Shown piece by piece: positions 6,155 through 14,444 of a stretch of 64,000 nt of DNA. Numbering within the stretch: position 1 is the stretch's first letter; the number at the start of each line of letters is the position of its first letter. The stretch lies in NCBI GenBank assembly GCA_948471205.1, contig CAOKRT010000004.1:1-64000 (forward strand), in the 5' to 3' direction. The notes under the pieces are model-generated. The model was not told where the DNA came from and ran no database searches. It was given only the letters and a program-made list of their open reading frames with translations. The translations under genes were made by a program, and so were the position numbers. Source of the stretch: an uncultured Oscillospiraceae bacterium (lineage in GTDB: Bacteria > Bacillota > Clostridia > Oscillospirales > Acutalibacteraceae).

Positions 6155-7444
6155 TCAGTTATTTTCAGGCTGGTTATCCGGCTCTTCCGGCACAGGGTCC
6201 GGCGTGGGTTCCGGTTCAGGATCAGGCTCCGGTGCGGAAGTGGTGGTTGTTTGTGTTGTGCTTGTTGTGGGAGCAGTTGTAGCTTCAGTTGCAGGCGGCA
6301 AGGTTGTGGAAGGGAAAGCCGTGGTGCCTGCGGGTGCTGTTGTAGTAGTATAGGAAGTTTGCGGTCTTGTATTTGGCTGTGTATAGGACGGACGTGTACT
6401 CTGCGGCGCTCTTGTAGAGGAACTGCTTGTTGTTTCGTTCGTCTGTGAAATGTCAGATGATGATTCCGTTTCCGTTTCGGAAGCAGATTCATCGGTAAGC
6501 GCTTCTGTATCCGACTCTGATAAATCAGATATATCCGATACAGTATTTGAATTGTTTACGGGAGCAGAAGGCTTTTTTGTGATATTTATAACAGCAAATA
6601 CAATTCCGGCAATTACAATTAAAAGTACCGCTGCAATTATAATGGCTTTTTTATTTGAAGAAGCCGGTTTTTCCTCTGTTTCATTCTCTTCTTCAGATAC
6701 ATTTTCCTGTTCTTTTTCTTCTGCCTTATAATTTTTTTCCGCAACAACAGCGGCGGCATCCTCTATAATTTTATTGATTGTTGCATCAGCAAGATTATAA
6801 TCGAATAAATCAAATTCCGAATTCAGAATATAAGTTAAGAATGAAACAGGATTTGAAATAACCGATAATTTGCTGTTGCTCTTCTGCAATTCTGCAATTT
6901 TTGTTTTTACGGTATGAATACCGTTATTCAAGAAGGAATGAACGGCTTTTTCCGTGCATTGAAGGGACTTTGAAATTTCTGCTGCAGATAAATCCTCAAA
7001 GCAGTAAAGCAGCAGGCTTACTTTCTGTGCATTGGTAAGCGGCGAAAGTAAAGCGGCAGAAATTTTTTTGATTTCTTCATTCGATAAGGCAAGCGAATTT
7101 GCATTAAAATTTATATTGCCTTTTGGAAATGATTTGTAGGAGTCGGCAGCAGTGTTTTGTTTTTCTTCGGCAAACATAGATGTGTTTTTGCCCTGTAACA
7201 GCGTTTTTGCAATGTTTGCAATTACAATTCCGATCCACTTGGAAAAGTCCGCGGGATTGGATAAAAAGGTTATATTTGATAATGCTTTTACATATGCCTC
7301 ATTAAGAATTTTTTTTATATCGGCATCGTTTTTTATATATTTGGATGTAACAAAATATTTTTCTTTATATACAGCAATGATTATAGTGCTCCATTCAACA
7401 CTCTTTCCTTCTTTTGCAAGCTGAATTGCATCAGTAAGCGTCAT
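6155..7444 (-). CDS. Sigma-70-like protein fused to a transmembrane helix and a Ser/Thr/Pro-rich tail
   Basis: 429 residues with three parts. Residues 20-90 (YKEKYFVTSKYI, ILNEAYVKALSNI, WIGIVIANIAKTLL) resemble sigma region 2. Residues 125-188 (LTNAQKVSLLLYCFEDLSAAEISKSL then TEKAVHSFLNNGIHTVKTKI) resemble sigma region 4 with its helix-turn-helix. A Glu-rich linker (241-260) precedes a clear helix at 267-288 (AIIIAAVLLIVIAGIVFAVI). The outer part (290-429) is almost all Ser, Thr, Pro, Asp and Glu and ends in a Pro-Glu-Asp repeat without a sorting motif. The predicted topology is DNA-binding part inside and tail outside. AAGGAG precedes the ATG, and a TTGACT-17-TAAAAT promoter lies upstream. 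It might be a membrane-tethered transcription factor released by proteolysis; that is inference. The sigma match is by motif reading and is moderate. Confidence 0.72.
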   Translation of the reverse strand: MTLTDAIQLAKEGKSVEWSTIIIAVYKEKYFVTSKYIKNDADIKKILNEAYVKALSNITFLSNPADFSKWIGIVIANIAKTLLQGKNTSMFAEEKQNTAADSYKSFPKGNINFNANSLALSNEEIKKISAALLSPLTNAQKVSLLLYCFEDLSAAEISKSLQCTEKAVHSFLNNGIHTVKTKIAELQKSNSKLSVISNPVSFLTYILNSEFDLFDYNLADATINKIIEDAAAVVAEKNYKAEEKEQENVSEEENETEEKPASSNKKAIIIAAVLLIVIAGIVFAVINITKKPSAPVNNSNTVSDISDLSESDTEALTDESASETETESSSDISQTNETTSSSSTRAPQSTRPSYTQPNTRPQTSYTTTTAPAGTTAFPSTTLPPATEATTAPTTSTTQTTTTSAPEPDPEPEPTPDPVPEEPDNQPENN

Positions 7445-7502
7445 AATATTCTCCTTGATGAATTTATATATAAAATTCTGTAATTATATTATTATAGATG
7501 AT

Positions 7503-7531
7503 ATTTTACTTAAATTTGCTGTTTTAGTCAA
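7503..7531 (-). promoter_or_regulatory. Promoter of the sigma-like fusion gene
   Basis: On the minus strand, TTGACT (7531-7526), a 17-base spacer and TAAAAT (7508-7503), about 60 bases before the ATG. The rest of the 262-base divergent gap to 7706 is very AT-rich with no other clear signal apart from a ribosome site TTTGGAG before the plus-strand gene. Confidence 0.7.
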
Positions 7532-7706
7532 TATTAATAATGTTTTTTTGATATTCTTTCATAATATTGATATTTATTGATGTTTGAATTTGGTTATAAA
7601 TTATACAAATATTAATAATTTGTAATATTTTTACCAAAATATTGTAGATTAGTTGTATATATGATATATTATTCTACAATAAATTTATATTTGGAGTGAT
7701 TTTCAA

Positions 7707-9008
7707 ATGCCTTTGTGGGCGCAGCTTCTTTTACAGGTAGTTCTTATTATGATTAATGCGGTTTTTGCAAGCGCGGAAATAGCCATTGTTTCCATGAACG
7801 ATGTTAAGCTTGAAAAACTGGCAAGAAACGGGAATAAAAAAGCAAAAAGGCTTGTTAAGCTAACTTCAAAGCCGGCTTCTTTTCTTGCAACCATTCAGGT
7901 TGCAATAACGCTTTCCGGCTTTCTTGGTTCTGCATTTGCGGCAGATAATTTTTCGGAAATACTGGTTGATTTCATCTTGAAAACAGGCGTTACTGTTTCA
8001 CGTTCAACACTTGATACAATTGCGGTTATTGTAATTACAATGATTTTGTCTTATCTTACGCTTGTTTTCGGAGAACTTGTTCCAAAACGTATTGCCATGC
8101 GCAAAACAGAAAATCTTGCGCTTAGCGTATCCGGATTAATTTCTGTTATTTCAAAAATATTTGCGCCGCTTGTATGGCTGCTTACCGTTTCCACCAATAT
8201 TGTACTTCGCTGTCTTGGCATAGATCCCAATGCGCAGGATGAAGAAGTAAGCGAAGAAGAAATCAGAATGCTTGTTGATGTGGGCTCTGAAAAGGGAATC
8301 ATTGATAAAGATGAAAAAATGATGATAACAAATATTTTTGATTTTAACGACAAGGAATGCGGTGAGTTTTCAACGCACAGAACAGATATTATAGGTCTTA
8401 ATGCGGATGAAACCGTTGAAAACTGGAATGAAATTATATCCGAATCAAATCACAGTCTGTATCCTGTTTTCAGGGATAATATTGATAATATAGTAGGCGT
8501 GCTTGATTCAAAAAGATATTTTCGTCTCAGGGATAAATCCAAGCAGTCCGTTATTGAAAATTCAGTGTCTTCGCCTGTATTTGTGCCTGAAAATATGAAA
8601 ATCGATTTCCTTTTTGACAATATGCAGAAAAGCAGAAATCATTTTGCCGTTGTGCTGGATGAATACGGCGGAACGGTTGGCATTATTACAATGAATGATT
8701 TGCTGGAAGAAATAGTAGGTAATCTGGAAAATGAAAAAAGCGATATGAATGAAGAGCCGGATATACTGCAGCTTGAGGAGAATAAATGGCGGATTAAAGG
8801 TTCTGTTTCTCTTGATGATGTTGCTTCCATGCTGGATATTAAGCTGCCTGTTGATGAATATGAAACCTTCAGCGGATATATTTTCGGAATTTACTGCACA
8901 ATTCCGAAGGATAACACAGAGTTTTCCGTTGAAACAGAAACGCTTGCCATTCATGTTTTAAACACAATGAACCATACTGTTGAAAAAGCAGAAGTAACCT
9001 TAAAATAA
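7707..9008 (+). CDS. CNNM/CorC-HlyC-type membrane transporter (hemolysin family)
   Basis: 433 residues. The DUF21/CNNM transmembrane domain covers about 1-190 with several helices and the signature ASAEIAIVSMNDVKLEKLA plus GELVPKRIAMRKTE. A pair of CBS domains follows (about 205-335; YPVFRDNIDNIVGVLDSKRYF and HFAVVLDEYGGTVGIITMNDLLEEIVGNL). The C-terminal CorC/HlyC domain is at about 350-430 (WRIKGSVSLDDV...YETFSGYI). Members export magnesium or cobalt or sodium-coupled divalent ions and sense nucleotides through the CBS pair. The old hemolysin name is not informative. Own ribosome site (GGAGTGA) and terminator, so it is monocistronic. Confidence 0.92.
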   Translation: MPLWAQLLLQVVLIMINAVFASAEIAIVSMNDVKLEKLARNGNKKAKRLVKLTSKPASFLATIQVAITLSGFLGSAFAADNFSEILVDFILKTGVTVSRSTLDTIAVIVITMILSYLTLVFGELVPKRIAMRKTENLALSVSGLISVISKIFAPLVWLLTVSTNIVLRCLGIDPNAQDEEVSEEEIRMLVDVGSEKGIIDKDEKMMITNIFDFNDKECGEFSTHRTDIIGLNADETVENWNEIISESNHSLYPVFRDNIDNIVGVLDSKRYFRLRDKSKQSVIENSVSSPVFVPENMKIDFLFDNMQKSRNHFAVVLDEYGGTVGIITMNDLLEEIVGNLENEKSDMNEEPDILQLEENKWRIKGSVSLDDVASMLDIKLPVDEYETFSGYIFGIYCTIPKDNTEFSVETETLAIHVLNTMNHTVEKAEVTLK

Positions 9009-9016
9009 AACCGATT

Positions 9017-9052
9017 TGCCCTGCGGAAATTTATTCGCAGGGCATTCTTTTT
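9017..9052 (+). terminator. Terminator after the CNNM-type gene
   Basis: TGCCCTGCG / CGCAGGGCA stem with an 11-base loop followed by TTCTTTTTT. Confidence 0.92.
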
Positions 9053-9064
9053 TGTTAAAAATGA

Positions 9065-9093
9065 TTGAAATCTTAAAATCAATATAGTAAAAT
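9065..9093 (+). promoter_or_regulatory. Promoter of the arabinose operon
   Basis: TTGAAA (9065-9070), 17-base spacer, TAAAAT (9088-9093), then GGCGGGGGGAA before the ATG. No AraR-like operator is obvious in the short leader. Confidence 0.72.
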
Positions 9094-9122
9094 TAATTTG
9101 AAATAGCGGCGGGGGGAATTTT

Positions 9123-10700
9123 ATGGATAATTATGTAATAAGCGGCAGGGAAACACTGGGTATTGAATTCGGTTCTACCAGAATTAAGGCAGTGTTAATT
9201 GATGAAAACTGCAATCCGATTGCATCCGGAGACCATGTTTGGGAAAATCGGTTTGAAAACGGTTACTGGACATATCATTTGGAAGATGTTTGGTGCGGAT
9301 TACAGCATGCATATGCGAAGCTGAATGAGGATGTTTTAGCAAAATACGGTGTAAAAATCAAAGAACTTTCATCAATCGGTTTTTCTGCTATGATGCACGG
9401 TTATCTTCCGTTTGACAAAAACGGAAATCTGCTTGCAGAATTCAGAACCTGGCGCAATACAACAACGGAAAAAGCCGCAGCAGAGCTGACAGCGCTTTTC
9501 GGATTCAATATTCCGCAGAGATGGAGCATAGCACATCTTTATCAGGCTGTTTTAAACGGGGAAGAGCATGTTTCTTCTGTTTCTTATTTAACAACACTGG
9601 CAGGCTATGTTCACTGGAAGCTGTCCGGCGAAAAGGTGCTTGGAGTTGGCGACGCATCGGGAATGTTCCCTATAGACAGTGAAAGCGGCGGCTACAATGA
9701 AGAAATGCTTGATAAATTTTCTGGTATTGAAGCGGTTAAACAATATAAATGGAATATAAGGGATATTCTTCCGAATGTTCTGAATGCCGGTGAAAATGCA
9801 GGCACGCTGTCTGCATCGGGTGCGCTTCTATTAGACCCAAGCGGAACGCTGGAGCCTGGTGTGCTGATGTGTCCTCCGGAAGGGGATGCAGGCACAGGTA
9901 TGGCTGCAACAAACAGTATTGCGGTTAAAACGGGCAATGTTTCTGCGGGAACTTCTATTTTTGCAATGATTGTTCTTAATCATCCGCTTTCAGATGTATA
10001 TGAAGAAATAGATATGGTAACAACACCGGCAGGAAAGCCTGTTGCAATGGTGCATTGCAATAACTGCTGTACAGATTTGGATTACTGGGTTGGTATTTTC
10101 AGTGAATTTGCCTGTGCATCGGGAAGCTGTCTTTCCAAACCGCAGATTTATGATTTGCTTTATAATAAAGCCCTTGAGGGTGCTTCCGATTGCGGCGGAA
10201 TTGTTAATTATAATTATTTTTCAGGTGAGCCTGTTGCGCATCTGCAGGACGGCAGACCGCTTTTTGCAAGAACGCAGAATGCCGAATTTAATCTTGCAAA
10301 CTTTATGCGAAGTCAGATTTTTTCAGCAATGGCAACTCTGAAAATCGGTATGGAAATTCTTGAAAAGGAACATGTTGAGATTGATTGTCTTATGGGACAC
10401 GGCGGTTTGTTTAAAACAAAATTTGTTGGTCAGAAATTAATGGCGGGTGCAATGAATACGCCTGTTGCTGTTATGGAGACAGCCGGCGAAGGCGGCGCAT
10501 GGGGGATTTCGGTTCTGGCAAGATATGCAGCGGAATCAAACGGAAAAACGCTGGATGATTTCTTAAATGATAAAGTTTTTAATAAATATAACAGTTATGC
10601 TGTGCAGCCTGATGAAAAGGATGTAAGCGGTTTTAAAGAATATATGCGGCTGTATAAGGCGGGGCTTGCTGTTCAGAAGGCTGCCGCAGAAAATATATAA
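9123..10700 (+). CDS. araB: FGGY-family carbohydrate kinase, probable L-ribulokinase
   Basis: 525 residues. GIEFGSTRIKAVLID is the phosphate-binding loop of the first FGGY/actin-fold lobe; SIGFSAMMHGYLPFD and FRTWRNTTT are sugar-contact regions; GNVSAGTSIFAMI and LMGHGGLFKTKFVGQKLMAGAMNTPV form the second lobe, with TAGEGGAWGISVLARY near the end. It phosphorylates L-ribulose to L-ribulose 5-phosphate. The substrate assignment rests on the immediate neighbours, L-arabinose isomerase and ribulose-phosphate epimerase; by sequence alone the family also covers xylulo-, glycero- and fuculokinases. It is first in the operon. Confidence 0.88.
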   Translation: MDNYVISGRETLGIEFGSTRIKAVLIDENCNPIASGDHVWENRFENGYWTYHLEDVWCGLQHAYAKLNEDVLAKYGVKIKELSSIGFSAMMHGYLPFDKNGNLLAEFRTWRNTTTEKAAAELTALFGFNIPQRWSIAHLYQAVLNGEEHVSSVSYLTTLAGYVHWKLSGEKVLGVGDASGMFPIDSESGGYNEEMLDKFSGIEAVKQYKWNIRDILPNVLNAGENAGTLSASGALLLDPSGTLEPGVLMCPPEGDAGTGMAATNSIAVKTGNVSAGTSIFAMIVLNHPLSDVYEEIDMVTTPAGKPVAMVHCNNCCTDLDYWVGIFSEFACASGSCLSKPQIYDLLYNKALEGASDCGGIVNYNYFSGEPVAHLQDGRPLFARTQNAEFNLANFMRSQIFSAMATLKIGMEILEKEHVEIDCLMGHGGLFKTKFVGQKLMAGAMNTPVAVMETAGEGGAWGISVLARYAAESNGKTLDDFLNDKVFNKYNSYAVQPDEKDVSGFKEYMRLYKAGLAVQKAAAENI

Positions 10701-10714
10701 AGGGGTACAAGGTT

Positions 10715-12187
10715 ATGGCTATTAAGGATTATGAATTTTGGTTTGTTGTAGGAACACAGTTTCTTTACGGCGAGGATATTTTTGAAACAATAAATGCACA
10801 TGCGCAGGAAATGTGCCATGAGTGGAGCAGTAAGCTTCCGTGCAGAGTTACGGCAAAGCCGTGTGTGAAAACTTCTAAAGAAATACTTGAAGTAATGCAG
10901 GCTGCAAACTGCAGTGAACAATGCGCAGGTGTTATAACCTGGATGCATACATTTTCACCTTCAAAGGCATGGATTGCAGGTTTTAATGCGCTTCAGAAAC
11001 CGTATCTTCATGTAAATACACAGTTTAACAGGGATATTCCGTGGTCTGATATAGATATGGATTTTATGAATCTGAATCAGTCTGCACACGGTGACAGGGA
11101 GCATGGTTTTATTTCTGCCCGTATGCGTCTTAAAAGAAAGGTTATTGCCGGTTACTGGAAAGATAATGATTTTCAGAATAAGATGGAAACATGGATGCGT
11201 GCTGCCGTTGGTGCGTGCGAATCAAGAAAAACACATGTTCTTCGTATATCGGATAATATGCGCAATGTGGCAGTTACAGACGGTGATAAGATTGAAGCGC
11301 AGATTAAGCTCGGTTGGCAGGTAGACCATTTCGGTGTAGGCGATATTATTAAAGAGGTTAATCATGTAACAGATGCTGAAATTGATGAGCAGATGGCGGA
11401 ATATGAAAAACATTATATTATGGATACAGATAATATGGAAGCAGTAAGATATCAGGCAAGGGAAGAGGCAGCATTAAAAAAATTCCTTGAAAGATATGGT
11501 TTCAACGCTTTTCACACCAATTTTGAGGATTTGCAGGAATTAAAACAGCTTCCCGGTCTTGCCGCACAGGATTTAATGCGACAGGGTTACGGCTTCGGAG
11601 CAGAGGGAGACTGGAAGGTTGCCGCAATGCTGCGTGTGATGAAAGCAATGGCCGAGGGGCTGGACGGCGGCACCGTGTTTATGGAGGATTATACATACCA
11701 CTTTGAGCCGGGAAATGAAATGCTGCTTGGTTCTCATATGCTGGAGGTTGACCCAAGCTGTTCGGCGGAACAGCCTAAAATTCAGGTGCATCCGCTTGGT
11801 ATAGGAGACAGAGAGGATCCAGCTAGATTGGTATTCAGAGCGAAAACGGGAAAAGGCATTGTTGTTACCCTGGTTGATATGGGCGACAGACTGCGTCTAA
11901 TCTGCAATGATGTTGAATGCAAAGAACAGATAGAAGATATGCCGAAACTGCCTGTAGCCGGTGTTTTGTGGAAGCCGCTTCCTTGTCTGCAGACCTCGGC
12001 AGAAGCATGGATTTATGCCGGCGGCGCTCATCACAGTGTGCTTTCTTACAGTCTTACGGCTGAAAATATGCGTGATTTCGCTGAAATAATGGGTATAGAA
12101 TTTGTACATATTAATGAAAATACAGAAATCAATGCATTCAGAAAAGAACTTTTTTATAATGATATAGCCTATAAGCTTGGTATGTGA
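10715..12187 (+). CDS. araA: L-arabinose isomerase
   Basis: 490 residues, close to the usual length of about 495-500. It converts L-arabinose to L-ribulose using a metal ion. The N-terminus DYEFWFVVGTQFLYGE is the family signature. Further conserved blocks are THTFSPSKAWI (here MHTFSPSKAWI), HVNTQFNRDIPW, GDWKVAAMLRVMKAM, and MEDYTYHFEPGNEMLLGSHML, which holds metal-binding Glu and His residues; the C-terminal HHSVLSYSL supplies the last histidine. AAGGGG lies before the ATG and the gap to the kinase gene is 14 bases, so the two are co-transcribed. Confidence 0.96.
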   Translation: MAIKDYEFWFVVGTQFLYGEDIFETINAHAQEMCHEWSSKLPCRVTAKPCVKTSKEILEVMQAANCSEQCAGVITWMHTFSPSKAWIAGFNALQKPYLHVNTQFNRDIPWSDIDMDFMNLNQSAHGDREHGFISARMRLKRKVIAGYWKDNDFQNKMETWMRAAVGACESRKTHVLRISDNMRNVAVTDGDKIEAQIKLGWQVDHFGVGDIIKEVNHVTDAEIDEQMAEYEKHYIMDTDNMEAVRYQAREEAALKKFLERYGFNAFHTNFEDLQELKQLPGLAAQDLMRQGYGFGAEGDWKVAAMLRVMKAMAEGLDGGTVFMEDYTYHFEPGNEMLLGSHMLEVDPSCSAEQPKIQVHPLGIGDREDPARLVFRAKTGKGIVVTLVDMGDRLRLICNDVECKEQIEDMPKLPVAGVLWKPLPCLQTSAEAWIYAGGAHHSVLSYSLTAENMRDFAEIMGIEFVHINENTEINAFRKELFYNDIAYKLGM

Positions 12188-12200
12188 GGATTAAGAAATT

Positions 12201-12911
12201 ATGCTTGAAGAACTGAAAGAAAAAGTCTATAAAGCCAATCTGCAGCTTGTTGAATACGGGCTTGTTGTGCTTACATGGGGAAATGTTTCTGCCATAGACA
12301 GGGAAAAAGAACTTGTTGTAATAAAACCGTCAGGCGTGCCTTATGATGAAATGCAGGCTGACGATATGGTTGTGATGGATTTAAACGGAAATAAAGTGGA
12401 AGGCGCACTTAATCCGTCATCAGATACACCTACTCATCTTGAACTTTACAGAAAATTCAATGGCATAGGCGGTATTGTTCATACACATTCAAGCTGGGCA
12501 TGTTCCTGGGCGCAGGCCGGACGGGATATTCCTGCGTACGGCACTACCCATGCGGATTTTGCGAACGGTTGTGTGCCGTGTGCAAGAGGACTTACTGCCG
12601 AAGAGGTTGGCATAGAGTATGAGTTGAATACCGGCAAAGTAATTGTTGAAGAATTTGAAAAAAGGGGAATTAAGCCATCTGAATGTCCTGCTGTGCTTAT
12701 TCACCGCCACGGTCCGTTTACATGGGGAGAAAATCCTTTTAAGGCAGTTGAACATGCACTTGTTCTTGAAGAAATTGCAAAAATGGCATCCAGAACGGAA
12801 AGAATTGCCGCAATGGGTAATTATGCGGATATCGGAATAGAACAGTATCTGCTTGATAAACATTATCAGAGAAAACATGGAAAACATGCCTATTACGGTC
12901 AGGGAAAATAA
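12201..12911 (+). CDS. araD: L-ribulose-5-phosphate 4-epimerase
   Basis: 236 residues, class II aldolase fold. It converts L-ribulose 5-phosphate to D-xylulose 5-phosphate, which enters the pentose phosphate route. Conserved pieces are LTWGNVSAIDRE, VIKPSGVPYDEM, SSDTPTHLELYRKF, the zinc-binding HTHSSWACSWAQ, PAYGTTHADF and the third zinc histidine in HRHGPFTWG. It follows the isomerase after 13 bases and closes the operon. No arabinose transporter or regulator is adjacent. Confidence 0.95.
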   Translation: MLEELKEKVYKANLQLVEYGLVVLTWGNVSAIDREKELVVIKPSGVPYDEMQADDMVVMDLNGNKVEGALNPSSDTPTHLELYRKFNGIGGIVHTHSSWACSWAQAGRDIPAYGTTHADFANGCVPCARGLTAEEVGIEYELNTGKVIVEEFEKRGIKPSECPAVLIHRHGPFTWGENPFKAVEHALVLEEIAKMASRTERIAAMGNYADIGIEQYLLDKHYQRKHGKHAYYGQGK

Positions 12912-12960
12912 TTGTAATGAAAGAATAAAAGATCTTTCATTGTCAGACAGAAATCTGAAA

Positions 12961-13232
12961 TGCCCCAAATTGTGCAGACAGAACAAAATAGCCTATCTGA
13001 TGTAGAAAATTAAATTGTTAAGCAAGAAACTGATTTCGTTTTTCTAACGGAGTCAGTTTTGTTTTCGTTTGAATACGGTGATTGTTGTAGTAGTTGATGT
13101 ATTCAGCTATGAAGAGGCTATTCTGCTCATAGCTTTGGCGTTTTACTCAATGGATATACTCTGTTTTTAGGATTGAAAAGAAATTTTCAGGCATTGTATT
13201 GTCATATGGATTTCCACGTTTTGACATTGAGA
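12961..13232 (-). mobile_element. IS3-family remnant: 3' end of transposase OrfB and terminal repeat
   Basis: Minus-strand translation gives SMSKRGNPYDNTMPENFFSI, then LKTEYIH, a TGA stop, VKRQSYEQNSLFIAEYINYY and NNHRIQTKTKLTPLEKRN, ending QFLA with TAA at 13018-13020. This is the C-terminal third of the DDE integrase-core transposase of IS3-type elements, with the GNPYDNxxxENFFxxLKTE block that carries the catalytic Glu. Bases 12961-12980 begin TG and resemble a terminal inverted repeat. The 5' part is missing and the frame has an internal stop, so it is dead. Confidence 0.85.
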
Positions 13233-13366
13233 GAAAAAGAAAGCCTTGGTTGTGTCATTTCTCGGGGTGAAAATAGGGCAAATATCCCTTTCTAAGCCTT
13301 TGAAAACACGCACAAGGTATTTGTACTCACCTGTGGTTATGTATGGAATTATGGGTTTTGGGTAAC
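13233..13366 (-). other. Coding-like fragment of unknown origin
   Basis: The minus strand has an open stretch PIIPYITTGEYKYLVRVFKG followed by LERDICPIFTPRNDTTK, with no start codon and no ribosome site. It looks like protein debris adjoining the IS remnant. I do not recognise the family. Confidence 0.3.
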
Positions 13367-13395
13367 AAAAAACACCGTATTGCTACGATGTTTTT
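13365..13395 (-). terminator. Terminator of the small membrane-protein gene
   Basis: On the minus strand AAAAACATCGTA pairs with TACGGTGTTTTT (one mismatch) around a 4-base loop and continues into a T run, 20 bases after the stop codon of the 177-residue protein. Confidence 0.75.
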
Positions 13396-13414
13396 CGGTT
13401 ATTCATATTCTATT

Positions 13415-13948
13415 TCAAAAGTCTTTTGATTCAATAATATCTCCGTCTAAATCATAAAAAATAAAACGAATAGGATCTCGTTTTGGTTTTTGAGCAAGCG
13501 GATCATTGCCGCCACTTCCATAATACTCATATCCTAAATTCTTACCATAAAAGAACCAGTTTTTATATTCATAGTAGTTTACTTGTTCATCCAAAAAGCT
13601 ATGAACACTCGCCACCATCTTTATTCCATATTTTGTAACAATATGCTCTGGATGATGCGAAAATCCCATGACAAACAAGCCGGTTAAGATAACAACTACA
13701 ATTAAAAAAACCGATATGATTCTTAAAACAAATGAAAATATACGATGAACAGATATTGTTTTGCGTGTATTTAACCATAATAGTAATATTCCGATACTTA
13801 TTATTCCTGCACATATCAATATATTACGCGGAAGTATTCTAAATGTATTGTCCGTTACTTTTTCTATCACTGCCACTAAAACACTGCAAAACATAATTAT
13901 TAAAAACGGGATTAATCCCCAAAATTTATTAACTGTTTTTTTCATCAT
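13415..13948 (-). CDS. Membrane protein of unknown function, 177 residues
   Basis: Three hydrophobic helices (about 7-30, 40-59 and 68-92) precede a C-terminal soluble part of about 80 residues rich in Tyr and Gly (YYEYKNWFFYGKNLGYEYYG) and ending in an Asp-rich strand IRFIFYDLDGDIIES. The ATG at 13948 follows GGAGGAA with good spacing; the frame also runs back to a TTG overlapping that ribosome site. I do not recognise a family. It lies between two IS3-type remnants with its own terminator, so it may be transferred cargo. Confidence 0.7.
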   Translation of the reverse strand: MMKKTVNKFWGLIPFLIIMFCSVLVAVIEKVTDNTFRILPRNILICAGIISIGILLLWLNTRKTISVHRIFSFVLRIISVFLIVVVILTGLFVMGFSHHPEHIVTKYGIKMVASVHSFLDEQVNYYEYKNWFFYGKNLGYEYYGSGGNDPLAQKPKRDPIRFIFYDLDGDIIESKDF

Positions 13949-14088
13949 AAGTTCCTCCAAATTCCAATTTGTCGTTCTTAATTAAATTAGATTAGATTAT
14001 ACCACTTCTTTGTAAACTTTTCTACCACTTCAATTATACTTGCAACTTTATGACTTCGTGAATACTTTCTGAAAAAGGAAAACTGCCA

Positions 14089-14205
14089 TCAATCAGACAG
14101 CAGTTCTCTTTCGACCGATATTTCATTATAGTACACAATATCATTAAGTACAATCTTATCAACGCAGGCTCGAATGTTATTCGTTAATCCTATCCATCTC
14201 AGCAT
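14089..14205 (-). pseudogene. Short coding-like remnant
   Basis: A 38-codon minus-strand frame begins MLRWIGLTNNIRACVDKIVL and ends SVERELLSD then TGA; it remains open upstream as AKIHNVRIKHD. There is no ribosome site. Unknown family, probably the C-terminal tail of a lost gene. The remaining bases of 13949-14257 hold nothing else that I recognise. Confidence 0.35.
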
Positions 14206-14257
14206 ATCGTGTTTTATCCTTACGTTATGTATTTTTGCAATTTAAAAAGGACGATTT

Positions 14258-14348
14258 TTATCGTCCTATTATAAAAGTATAGCCCTCTTGCTTTAATTCT
14301 ATTATCTGTTTTTTATATTTACTTAATATGTCTGTAGCTGCTTGTCAT
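14258..14348 (-). pseudogene. IS3-type OrfA N-terminal remnant
   Basis: On the minus strand AGGAGGG precedes ATG at 14348, which reads MTSSYRHI and then, after a frameshift, SKYKKQIIELKQEGYTFI before a stop at 14258. This matches the start of the helix-turn-helix OrfA found in IS3-type elements (SSYRHIxxYEKQIxELKEQG). The remaining helix-turn-helix is lost. It is distinct from, or the opposite end of, the OrfB remnant at 12961-13232. Confidence 0.65.
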
Positions 14349-14444
14349 TAAAAATCCCTCCTGATGTTTATTTTACATCAAGAGGGATCTTTTTCTATTG
14401 TCCACTTTTTACGGTCTTGTTCAAAACGAAAGGTCTTTTATTTG

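Noticed and set aside
6116..6492. Gly/Val/Ser/Arg-rich frames opposite the sigma-like gene
   Set aside because: They mirror the Ser/Thr/Pro-coding tail of the minus-strand gene and have low complexity.
12917..12940. Weak hairpin after the epimerase gene as operon terminator
   Set aside because: The stem is 8 bp, AT-rich and lacks a clear T run; it may be a terminator but I cannot support it.
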